In this document: positions 1 to 11,286 of the stretch, in pieces
Layout of the letters: each line of letters starts with the position of its first letter
Position numbering within the stretch: position 1 is the stretch's first letter
Source: Rotaria sp. Silwood1
Taxonomy: Eukaryota > Rotifera > Eurotatoria > Philodinida > Philodinidae
Length of the DNA: 64,000 nucleotides
Assembly (NCBI GenBank): GCA_905250075.1
Contig: CAJNOP010000031.1
Coordinates: 1,519,098-1,583,097, forward strand
Direction: 5' to 3'
Translations under genes and position numbers: made by a program
The notes under the pieces: generated by a model
What the model saw: the letters and a program-made list of their open reading frames with translations, nothing else
Told to the model about the DNA's origin: nothing
Database searches by the model: none

Positions 1-2884
1 ATATGAGCGCATAAGTAAATTTATAAAAATCATGACTTTTCAGAAGAATTTGAACAGTTTGTTCAAGATTTTTATTAATAAATTTACTAACAATCAAAAA
101 ATTTATGTATAAATACTACATTATATGAAAATAACGATTAAGGCTCATGATTCAAATGTTTCTCTGACTAGCGAATACTTGAGTAGGAGTTAACAGACAT
201 GTTTTTTTTTTGTTTTCAATGCATAGTATTTAAAATACTTGCAAAGTTCTCTTTTTCTTTTGAATAACTTTTGAAAAATTTATATTCCAAATATTCAAAC
301 ATAAAATTTTTTTTGCCAAAAAATATAAGATTTTCTTAAGATTAATTAAAGAACAGAGTGAATATTTGCGATACAAGTCAATTTCAATTTTATCTGAATT
401 TTCACTTATTCAGGAGAAATATATTTATTTAAGATTAGAAGACTTAACTGATAATATCTTAGAGTTTCTGAATTTCGTCGATGGCCAATTTCTGAGAAAG
501 AATGTCATCTTATATGACAATAAAACTGAATGATCAGGTTTATGATCCTGATGATTCTTAAAAGTAGATATCAATGACAATTATTAGCTAGAAAAATGTG
601 AATGAGATTGATTGATCTATTCAGAAGAGACAGATAATAAACTGTAACTGTGGAAAAATATTTTCTTAGTCTAGAATATTTGCAACGGCTTGCTTGTTAA
701 AACAAAACGCAAATTAAATTGATAATTGTCCCAAAATCAAAAAAAAGAAACACTTCTTCAGAAGAAAAAGTGAAGAATACAACGAATTCCTAGACAATAG
801 AATGTATGGCTTTGTAGATGAACCGAAAACTCACACCTTATTGTATATATTTCTGTTTAAATTAAATTTTATGAGAAAAAAATTTTTTATTTTGTATCGT
901 CACATGTATGCAAAGTTTACTGTGTCAACAACAAAAAAAATATTTGAAGCAAAGTTAAATAAGTTAGAACACAAAATTTATATCACGAAAGTAGATTGTG
1001 AGAAAAAAAGTTTTGAAGCTAATCGTCTCTCCTATTTTCAGTAATGAAAATAGAACAGGATTCAACATCATACTATTCATTGAAACAACGACTTCTTCCA
1101 TAAACATATATTAGTAATTTTGAAAAAATGAATAAATATAGATAGGCATATGAAAAAAAATGATTAGCTAAGATATAATCATTTTTGTAAAGTTGTGATG
1201 TTATATGTGATTATCAAACGATGTTCGATGAAATATTTTGCAAAGCCATCAATTTACATTTTGTAAACATTTACCAAAAATCCAGAAATAAATTTAAAAT
1301 AAAATCTAAATATGTTTGAAGTATTCTAGAATGTGTTTACAAGCCTTTTAGTATCTTTAGAATATAACAGGAACATGGTGCGATCATTTTCTTAAAGAAT
1401 ATTCTTTAGTGATGATCGAATTTTCGTTATTTATGATTTATTTTTTCTGAAATCATGCATTTTGATGATTGTATCGTTGAGTTTTAACTTATGCTTTTCA
1501 TTAAAAAAATTCTCAGAAATTTACAATCTAAAATAATTTTACAGGATAATACCGCGCTTGTCAGGCATCGAACTGAACTCGAACCTGTGGAAGTTGGTTT
1601 GATTCCTTTTCTGATAGTTATCGTTAAATAGTGTCCATGATGAATTGCTTTTTACATTAAAATATTCAATTTTATTCTTTATTATGAAATTTTTTTTGTA
1701 TTGATAATAAAATAATAAAAAATACGAATAATAAATCAAGAAAAAAGAATTGTCATTTGAATAAAGAGAAACAATTGTGTAGTGCGAGACTTTTTGAATT
1801 TATCATTTTCAATGGATTTTCAGAAAACAGTTCAATAGGATGAAGTATGGTAGCTGCTTTTTACAACTAAACTACTAAATCAAAACGATTCAAAGATTGT
1901 AGATGTGGTTAAACAGAATATCAACATCTATACTCACATTCTTCTTGATATTATTAAAAGTACTGGTTATAAATGCAAGTTTTAATCCAGATTTGTGCAA
2001 ATTTCTCTTAAACTCTAACGTCATGGTTTAGAAAAGTTTTCGTTAAAACTTCAATGGCTAAAATATGTTTAATGGATACATGTAATCGACTTATTTACTA
2101 GTTAAATCAATAATTAAAATCATAATAAAACATACGATATGAAATATAAATCAATAAGCCAAACAGAAATTAGAGCACAAAATAAATGACAATCTATTCT
2201 GATTGGTTTTAGAAAATTTAGATATGATTGTTATAGTAGAGACCAATTCTAGTAAAAAGAAAAAAAGTAGATAAATTAATTTTTGTTGCTATGTTTCCAT
2301 TTTATGAATCGATATTTTTAGTTTTTATTGAGGATGCGGGCATGGATGACAGAGGGAGAGAGAGTATATGGTTCATCAACATATCCAAACAACATCTGCA
2401 TCCACACCGTATTTTGAATGTGTTCAAGTAAATCAGCATATAATTTTTCTAGATTCGATTCATTTATGAATGCTTGTTCAAATTAACGTCAATGTTCAAT
2501 ATTCGTTAACTAAAATAAATAAAATAGATTTGTTTTTTTGTTGATATAATTGATATTTGCAGAGACTATTTTCGATCAGCAATAAGAAATAAACGATAGC
2601 CTGATTCTTCGAAACGAACACTGAAACGTGATAACATCAATAAAAACCTAAAAAAATAAAATATATACTATATTATCAATGAAAATTCATTTTGACATTT
2701 CATGACGAAATTTATATGATTTTGTATTGATCGTCATTCCTTCGGATTGAAATAAAGAGTTTTTGTTTTTCATTAATGTTTTACTATTTATCTTTTCCAA
2801 ATAAATTTTAATTGTATGTGTAAGTCTTAATAATTTTTAAAAAGAAAACTAGGAAGAATATTTAACCATAGGCAGAATTTTACT
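1..2884. other. AT-rich region with no gene recognised
   Basis: Both strands have frequent stops. The longest open stretch (802-1044, +) is 80 codons of low-complexity AT-rich sequence with no motif I recognise and no neighbouring exon. I see no RNA gene or transposon end here. It may be intergenic or the eroded 3' flank of the huntingtin pseudogene. Confidence 0.5.
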
Positions 2885-2890
2885 CATAAG

Positions 2891-2945
2891 AGGGTGTGGG
2901 TGTGGGTATCATTATAGGTCTTGTCTTCACCCACACCCACACCCT
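2891..2945. repeat. TGTGGG telomere-like perfect palindrome
   Basis: A 17-base run of GGGTGTGGGTGTGGGT type at 2891-2907 is repeated as its exact reverse complement at 2929-2945, with a 21-base spacer. The unit matches TGTGGG, the telomeric repeat type reported for bdelloid rotifers. It lies about 40 bases beyond the last recognisable huntingtin codons. Confidence 0.75.
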
Positions 2946-2984
2946 GTGATAGACATGCACTTAACATAAGACAAGTTAACCCGC

Positions 2985-5900
2985 ATATAGCCATACATAG
3001 TGATTTTTCTTTGTGCAATATTTGTCATTGATAATAAAGTCCATTCATTAATTTTAGCTGAATAACGTGCATTAATTAAAGCACGAAAAAAAAACTAATA
3101 TGTGCAAGTAATAATGATAAAGGACGTAATAAAAGTAAAGCTTCATATGGTAATGTTGATGATTGTTTTTACGTGCATATAATTCTTCAACAAGTTCAAT
3201 AAGAATATTATCTGATGATGATATTATTGATGAACTATCAATTATTGTTTGTTCTTTATTAACATGTTCATTATTTAATGAATTTGTATTTTTATTTGGT
3301 CGTTGTAATAAGGTATAAATACGTGAAAGTATTAACACCATATATCATTTTTGGGATATTGACCAACTATTGAAAGTTTTTCAAGACTAATTGATATAAT
3401 TTTTTGTGTTAAATTATCATCATTAATTAATGATAATCAAATATCATATGAATTTAAATCAACTTCATGAATAAACATGATGCATATGCATGAGTTTTAG
3501 TTATAAATTTATAATTACGTTCAATTAAACGTAGATATAATTCATTATATTCTTTTGTTCTTTGTTCAAGTAATATACTAGATTTACATTAATTATAACT
3601 TATTAAGGATATTATTAAATCATCTTCATCAAACCATGTACAAAAATATTCATCATATAAATTTGATAAATGTGGTGATGATGGAAATAAATCAGATAGA
3701 TATATAAATGAACCTATTAATTCATATTACATATATTTCAATTAGAATTTGTAATGATGATGCTAAATCAAAACCATGATGAAAAAATAAGCGATCAAAT
3801 AAACTCTAAATTATATATTTTTAAGGGTAGATGCCAGCAAAGAAAATATTCATACTCTAATTTTCTGATTGATAGAATATATTTGAAATTATTGATATAA
3901 GCTTTTATTTCTATGAAATAAGATAGTTTGCATGTATTATATATCAAATCAAAGTCAGAGAAACACTAGATTTTCTGTTTGATGAAATTAATAATTTAGC
4001 AATGAATTTATCTTTCTTTTAACTTAGAGTTCTATTTGTCGATTATTAAAACATATGTGAGACTTACATTAACTGATAATGGTAATGTATTATTACTTTG
4101 GATTGATGTTAATATAGTATCATATGAAAGTTGTCCATAGGATAATAAATCACGTGTACCTAACTGTTCAATATTTGTAAATAAATTATTTGAACTTGTA
4201 TCTAATATTGATAAAAAAAGAACAGATAAAATCTAGTTTATTTTTCAATCTTGTTACCATTGTGTTGCATTTGTTTCTAAAGTTTCTTCTTTTTTTTTAC
4301 AATTATTTGTTGTTTGTTTATTTTCATCATTAGATTGATTTGTGGTGAATTAATTGAAGCTAAAAATGAAGCTTATATTTCTTGAAATTGTATTCTTAAT
4401 AATCAACCAACTCCAAAATTGTCTTTATATAAATATTGGTAAACAAAATAATAATATCACTATACAATATAAATCATGTCAATAAATATATGAAATATAT
4501 ATATATTTAATTTTTTTTGTTAAATAATAAAGATGATCTTTTATCTGGTTCAATTAAATTTAAATATGATTATAATATATTTGATATAGTTAAACCATGT
4601 TGTTGATAAAGATATTCAAATATTGATAATAGTATTTTCGATAATGTACAACATGATATTATTTGATCTGTTTCACAACTAAGAAATGATGTTTTTTTTT
4701 TTTGAAATATATTTATATAAATTATTTCTGATATAAATATTATAAAACATAATAAATCATGTACATCACCTGTTGAAAACTGACATGTTAATTCAACATA
4801 ATTTTGTATTGTATCAAAATATATTGATATAGAATCTATGAATGCAATTAAATATGGTTGATTATTAGAAGCATGATAAAAGACTTTTTTCATAAATTGT
4901 ATTAGGTGTTGTTTCAATGTCATTTTAATTTGTTTCATTTGATATAACTATACAAAATCCTAGGAAAACAAACAAAGAACAGATTTATATTGTTTCTTAT
5001 TTTCCCAAATCAATTTTCATTTACTATAAGAATCATCCTAAAAATTTAATGCTGTGGAACAAATCCAATACGTTTTCGGAGTTCACGAGTTCAAACTTAT
5101 AGAAAGTTTATCGAAATTCTCGAATGCAATTTATTTCGAAATATAATATTAGAAAGATGTCGTTTTCTTTAATTGTAATAGTACAAATAGCACGACTGAG
5201 AATTTGATCAATAAGATTCGAGAGGAATTATTCGGTCATTGTACTAATATAGCTTAAATGCTTTCCTTTACGATTTGTATTACCTGAAATTCTGCATATT
5301 TTCTATTTCAAAATATTTTTCGAAATTTTGAATTATTCAAAAGTCTCATATATTACTAGCACATAAACAATGTCAAAGTAAAAAACAAAAACATTTCTTT
5401 TAATTGGATTAAAATTTTTATTATACATATATATTTATTTATTTAGATAAATTAAACTAAAATATACCGGTGACATCATAAATGATAATCATTTTTTATA
5501 AGTTAGATTTTTAAGTATTTGTTCATAAATTTTTCTTGTTATAGCTATAGGACAATTAAGATTATTAAAATCTTAAGTAATAATATTGATTGATATTGTT
5601 ATTGATAATATTTATAAAATTAATGGTAAATATTTAGGTAATAATTGTTCATTTAATGGTAATGGGAAGAAATTGTTCAATTAATAAAACTAATGTAAGA
5701 CCACTTTCATATAAATGTATTCCTTCACAAACGAATAAATGACTTGCAACTGATGTATGATGTATAAGATCAAATAAATTATGTACATATGTGCATGTAT
5801 CACTTTGTTCAATAAAAAATAATAATAATAATTGATAATGTGTTGTTATTGATGTAAAATGTTCAACATATAATTCATGATGACATATTAAATCACAATA

Positions 5901-7775
5901 AGATTGCAATTGACCACTGATAGATAAATGTATTCTTGATGATGATGGTGTTAATGTCGGTGACCAGCATGCTTCTCGTATATAATCAAGTATATTCAGA
6001 ATATGTATCCATTGTAATAATAATGAGATATAAAATGATGATCATAATAATTTAAAACATTCATTTAAAATAGTTAAATATGAAAATGTCTCAAGACACT
6101 GTAGAGTTTCATCATGAATTCATAATTGACGAAAATCATTTACAATTGTTCGAAATTGTTTAACTAAAATAAAATATAGATCTTATATAAGCATAGGAAT
6201 TTTAAAGTCAAATTTATTTCGCTAGCCCATTAGTAATTAATGAATTGCAGGAAAGTTTTATCATCAAATTAATGAGTGATATCTTACTATCATATAGATT
6301 ATGATGAAAGCTTAAGCTCTTTTGACTTTGATAGAAACCAGTTTTTATCTGTTCAGTTAGTCCATAATATACATAAGTATGTAAAGATAATCGCATGCAA
6401 GAGAAACAAATGTCGCATTGATTTGACCACATAATTGTCGAGTATTTGTTAAAATTCATAATATTATGTCATGTAAAAAACGAAGAAGAGCTCTGAAAAC
6501 AAAAACGAGAATAATAGTTTTTAAATTATAAATAAAATCATTTCGAATATTAACCCACTAAAAGTTTCATCTCGTGTTTCATTAACTGATGATAAAACAT
6601 CATCCTATCGTGTTAATATAGCATCTTCAGTTAAATTTTGTACAAGACATTGAAGTATTATATTTATATTGATTAATTATCGATTTGTAGATTGACAATT
6701 GACATTCTACAAAAAGTTTTGAACTACAGGAAAATTTTATAAATAAAAACAACGGACATTTCTATTTACTAACGCTCGAAAAGCAATAACAAATGGATCA
6801 ATTGATCGTAATGCAACTGATGAGACAACATCAAATAGTGTTAATTGTGTGGAATAAATATCCAAAAGTGATTGATTCTATTTGAAAAAAAAAAGTAACG
6901 TAAAATCAGAGACTATTAAAAGAAAAATAACCTGAAATTATAAATGAACAAGAAGTACATCGACAATTTATCGTGAAAGACGTTTTCATTTATCATCTTC
7001 AATTTGAACACTATTAACAATAACTGTTAACAATCGTAAAGCCTATAACAATATAAATTCTATTATTATTTTTTCAGTACATACACATGACATGAAAAGA
7101 TACTTTTATTTATAATAATTAAGACGCCTAGTTTTCCTTCAAACTCAAATACATAACTGAAGATTACTGTCTCTAAATCTTGTTGAGTTCTGGACATCAA
7201 CAAGATGATTATTTTCAGATCATCGATTCGTTGAAGTGTGGGTGTGGGCTCAATAGAGGAGAAAAATTACATCTACACACTCACACCCTCGAAAATGTTT
7301 TTTTTTTGCTTCCTACCATGTGTTTCAGGTTCATGTCCACTTGTTAATAATGAATCATAATGTTTTATTAAATCTTGTACTTTAATAACTTGTTTTGAAT
7401 GAAATGTTTCATGTAATAACATAACAAGAAATTCAGCAATACAATAAATAAAATGCTATTTAAAAATAAACGAAACGATTAGAAATGCAACGAATTTCAT
7501 CAGCTTCTAATTAACTATTATTAACACGAATTAAAAGTAATTGAACAAGTAAATCGAGTACAGCAGCTTGGGAATCACTTTCATTTGTATTAATATATTT
7601 TTTAAGACTAATTTATTTTAGTTCAATAAAAACTAAAATAGAAAACAAAAAAACAGACAGAATAAATCAAATTCGTTTTTTTTTGTTTATTTTACTCTCG
7701 TATTGCACTATTTTCTATGGATTGATCACTATTTATACATGATGCATAACGTGGACCAAATAAAATAAATTATCG
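2985..7775 (-). pseudogene. HTT: Huntingtin (HTT) homologue, decayed C-terminal half
   Basis: Read on the minus strand, successive pieces align in order with the HEAT-repeat scaffold huntingtin, by comparison with the human protein as I know it. FILFGPRYAS (~7770) matches the LFGTNLAS region. LKKYINTNES and AVLDLLVQLLLIRVN (~7600-7510) match LKQYTTTT and VLDLLAQLVQLRVN. HETFHSKQVI (~7400) matches YERYHSKQII. DK*KRLSR*IVDVLL (~7000) matches DKWKRLSRQIADIIL. The series continues with VALRSIDPF (~6800), DETFSG (~6570), VCEGIHLYESG (~5720), RIQFQEI*ASFLASINS (~4370), LSYGQLSYDTILTS (~4150), FIYLSDLF (~3700) and NEWTLLSMTNIAQRK (~3030). Pieces stay separated by introns with splice-like borders, so this is an eroded gene copy and not a processed retrocopy. 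Stops lie within conserved motifs and several segments are missing. Nothing N-terminal to about the middle of the protein is visible. Expression is unlikely to give protein. Confidence 0.85.
7236..7289. repeat. Second TGTGGG-like inverted pair
   Basis: GTGTGGGTGTGGG at 7236-7248 is followed by an imperfect reverse-complement run (CACACACTCACACCCT) ending near 7289. It has the same head-to-head arrangement as the pair at 2891-2945. It lies between two decayed huntingtin exons, so it is an insertion or repair scar inside that gene, or an old intronic repeat. Confidence 0.55.
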
Positions 7776-7980
7776 GTTGTCGAATACTTATTGTATAAAT
7801 ATAAGTTAAAGAATTATTTAATGATACTTGCGAAGAAATATTTGAAGATTTAATAAAAACTAAATTAAAAGAATATTTTTAAATGAATGCTGTGTTAACA
7901 GAAAAAATGATTTTCAAATTTCGAATTGATAGCGTGTCTTGCGGATCGCTCACGTCAACTAGATGATTTAATATTCGAAT

Positions 7981-8045
7981 TTCAAGATAGAACCGAATCA
8001 AAAGATCTGACACTTTCACAACAAAACTACTCTCGTTAAGATCAT
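7981..8045 (+). repeat. Fragment of dispersed inverted-repeat element (family A)
   Basis: The stretch containing AAAAGATCTGACACTTTCACAA followed by CTCTCGTTAAG resembles the right arm of the elements at 17028-17660, 42231-42610 and 54690-55210, which share GATCTGAAACTTTCACAATA and the following bases. Only about 65 bases are recognisable. Confidence 0.5.
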
Positions 8046-8125
8046 CGATATTCGTAAAATCAGTTTTTCTGTTAGTATGACATTCTTATATTGAAATTTT
8101 CCTTCTCTAGGAAATACCCTTTCAG

Positions 8126-8225
8126 NNNNNNNNNNNNNNNNNNNNNNNNNNNNNNNNNNNNNNNNNNNNNNNNNNNNNNNNNNNNNNNNNNNNNNNNNNN
8201 NNNNNNNNNNNNNNNNNNNNNNNNN
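8126..8225. other. Assembly gap (100 N)
   Basis: Exactly 100 N, a conventional gap of unknown size. Sequence resumes at the first base of a transposon terminal repeat, suggesting the assembler broke at a repeated element. Confidence 0.99.
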
Positions 8226-9600
8226 CAGGGTGGCCAGATGGAAAATTTCAAAATCAGAAAAAATAATTCAAAAATCAGAAAATTGGTAGAAAAAAGATTC
8301 ATTGAAATCAGAAGAAAATCAGAAAGTGTGTTCAACGTGAAATATCAGCACTGATGTTTCCTATATCATTCGAATCGGTCGAAAAATGCGGATCTGTTTC
8401 AATTACTTCCGTAACCGACGACTAGCCACGGTTATTTTCTTTGTTCTCACGATTTTCCAGGGTAAAACTCGATGGTTAATCTTAGTCAAGCTCCTAGTTA
8501 ACCAGATTAGTAATCGGTAAATTGTCAGCTGATCACTAAGTGATCTGATTCACTGAGAGGTTAACAGTGGGTTTTTACACTGGAAAATCGTGGGAACAAA
8601 GAAAATAACCACGGTCAAGCGACGGCTATGACAATAACCGAAATAAGCCGTCGTTTTTCACTCAGTACTCCGGGTATGGGTTGGTCTAATATAGAACCTA
8701 TTTTTCGGATTCAATATGTTTACTGTTGCGTACTAGAAAGAACTAGTCACGATCTTGAAAGTCGAAACTAAGCAACCATTAAAAGAGAATGCCGGTCTGT
8801 CCGTTATTACAACTGTTTGGTTCGTTGTTTTTGGCCAGTCATGGCTGGAAGAGATGATATCTATAGAAATAATTGCACAGATGAAGTCAACTTGTTAGCA
8901 ATTTAATAATGAAGCCAAGAGTTTCAAACCAATTGATTCCTGTATTCACTCCATTACAGAGACGAGAGTTTGAACAAAATAGTTAATTATCCTCCATTTC
9001 TGATTTCGGCATTTTCTCGTCGTTCTGAAGTAGTTAAAAACTTAGTTTTATGGATTTTGTTACTTCAAACTACAAAAATTAATAACATAGAGACAGAACT
9101 AACATTTACTAAAAAATCAAATATATTTCAAAAGACTGAACAAAAACTTTTTGTTTTGAGTTTAACCTGCATGTATCCAGAAAAAAACACTGCCTCAACT
9201 GGAGCTATAACTATTAGTAAATAGAATAAATGACATGCTAGGTTACTCAAAATGAGGAATTAGAAAGTAGAAATTATAAATGATTATATTACTATATCGA
9301 CATTTTCTTTCTTGAAGAACTACACATTTTACTCGCAAACTAATGCTTTTGCTTACTATGATACACCATTGATCAACTAGTCGATGCAGAGAGCTGTAGG
9401 AAAAATCAACTAAAGATTAAATACAAAAGAGGCAACTAAACATGACTAAGCTTCGAAACTTCATTGTGGCGTCAGATCAGATTCTCAACTCGTACAGGAC
9501 AATTAAAATAAAAACCTTCAAAATCAGAAAGCAGAAAACCATCAGAAAAGATGCTGAAAATCAGAGAATTTCTGAAAAATCAGAAGATCTGGCCACCCTG
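8226..9600. mobile_element. hAT-like non-autonomous DNA transposon
   Basis: CAGGGTGGCCAGAT at 8226-8239 is mirrored by ATCTGGCCACCCTG at 9587-9600, giving perfect 14-base terminal inverted repeats that begin with CAGGG, as in many hAT elements. Subterminal sequence at both ends is rich in repeated AAATCAGAAA-type motifs, a common place for transposase binding sites. The element is 1375 bases long and holds no transposase: its longest open frames (8970-9224 and 9442-9669, +) show no domain. The left target duplication is hidden by the gap, so the 8-base duplication expected for hAT cannot be tested. A separate palindromic element lies inside it. Confidence 0.65.
8380..8660. mobile_element. Palindromic MITE nested in the hAT-like element
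   Basis: Two arms of about 85 bases (8380-8466 and 8575-8660) are reverse complements at high similarity. The central part, CCACGGTTATTTTCTTTGTT followed by CACGATTTTCCAG, matches almost perfectly. The loop is about 110 bases and no frame is open. The structure fits a foldback or MITE-type insertion. Confidence 0.65.
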
Positions 9601-10010
9601 GGATTAAAGTACAGTTTGATCAGGTACTGTACCCTAAAATCTCCAATAAATAGAATTCGAAAATTTTGACCCGACGGAATCTATTGTAAGTTGAAATCAA
9701 CACTAGTCAAATTGACTTTCTTTTAATAAATTATGATTAAAAGAGAAATTCTTGAAAAGTAGATGATAGAACTCGTTTTACATCCATAGAAAATATGAAG
9801 CGACCACAAGCTTAATGAAATAAGCGTTAAATTGAAATGTCTAGATTGTTGATGTATTACTATCATGAATAATGGAATATAAATTATTACAAAATATAGA
9901 TCATTTTATTATCATATAGAGAACAAATAAGTGAACAAATTTTTGAATACATATCTTTTCAACAACAGAGAAAAAAATAAATGAATAGATATCTGATGAA
10001 AGAGATTTAT

Positions 10011-10802
10011 TTAATGAGAATTGCCATTTTGAACATGTGAAAATCCACCACTACTACCAAATCCATTTGAACCACGTACAGTTTCATCGAGTTTCTAGAA
10101 AATAAGAATCGAAAAATAAAATAATGAAAGACAACAATAATCAAAATACAAACTTCTTCCTCGACCAATTCAGCCATTTCGATCTTTTCACAAATTAGTT
10201 GTGCAATACGATCACCTCGTTTAACTAAAATTAAATAAAATATAAATTAATTCATAATAATAAAACTATTAAGTTTTACTAGTAAAATCTGAATCATTAT
10301 GATTAAATAATACAACACCAACATTACCACGATAATCTGCATCGATAACACCAGCTATTTCGAGAAAGTAATATTCAAAAAAAAAAAATTAAATATTTAA
10401 TTAAAACAATACCTCCAGTATCAATACCGAATTTAGCAGCTAGACCAGATCGTGGAGCTAAAAGAAAAAATACAATGATCATATTCTTTTCCAATTCATT
10501 AAACAAAATGAAAAGTCTCTTTTAGATTTATGAAAAACTTTTACTAACCAACTCGACCATAACAGCCATCAGGTACAGCAATTTGAATATCGGTTTGAGC
10601 TGTTATTTTTCCTCGTGCTGGTAATATATAATCATAAGCACTAAAAAAAAAAATTAGATAAGTTTCTTTTCAAATGAAATAAAAGAAAATTCCAAGATTA
10701 CCTTCGAAGATCCCAACCGGCTGCATAAGCTGAACCTTTCATTGGTGGAAATGCATATTCACTAAGTTTAGCAAATCGTAATATAGTTTTTGGTGATGTC
10801 AT
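10011..10802 (-). CDS. DUT: Deoxyuridine 5'-triphosphate nucleotidohydrolase (dUTPase)
   Basis: The product hydrolyses dUTP to dUMP and pyrophosphate, keeping uracil out of DNA and supplying dUMP for thymidylate synthesis. Six exons are readable. The first starts at ATG 10802 ([20 protein letters not shown], then AYAAGWDLR). Next come [20 protein letters not shown], then [16 protein letters not shown], then [18 protein letters not shown] with the catalytic aspartate motif. After that comes [20 protein letters not shown] (10154-10224), and last the P-loop-like C-terminal motif [12 protein letters not shown] (10011-10094) that closes over the substrate. All five trimeric dUTPase motifs are present in order, so this should be an active homotrimeric enzyme of about 155-160 residues. 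Introns are 50-80 bases and phases join. There is no mitochondrial leader at this start. It lies 485 bases downstream of a RIG-I-like gene on the same strand; I see no sign of co-transcription. Confidence 0.93.
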
Positions 10803-11286
10803 TTGCAATCTAAAATAAGAAAAACATTAAAATATTTTGGAACGACGTTATACGAATGAAGGATTGTAAAAGAAACCGGGATAAATAGTAAGAAAATATG
10901 AATAATCTTTAAATAGATTTCTCCATTGTAAGAAAATCGAAAGAATCTATAACAAAGGAAACAAAGATAGAAGACGAAACGCAATAAAGAGAAACGAAGA
11001 TGGCTTGGCTATATACTGACTAACCGACGAAGGAGTATACACATATAGGTGATGGACGATTAGTTATATGTTATTACATGAACCAACAGACGACCTATAT
11101 ATATATATATATCTAATCGTCGAAAAAGAGAAAAAATATATAAATGAGAAAATAGTTGAATTCATTCGCAGTAAGAATAAGAAGAGAACGAAAAAGAAAC
11201 TAAGAAAGGAATAGAAAAGAAAGATAATGTAAGAACGAATCCAATAATAGAAGCATTTAATACAAAAAAATATAAAAATTATTCAT

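Noticed and set aside
802..1044. 80-codon open frame on the plus strand
   Set aside because: Low-complexity, no motif, no splice-linked neighbour, and in a region too AT-rich for this length to mean much.
8072..8354. Open frames across the N gap on both strands
   Set aside because: They exist only because N codons contain no stops.
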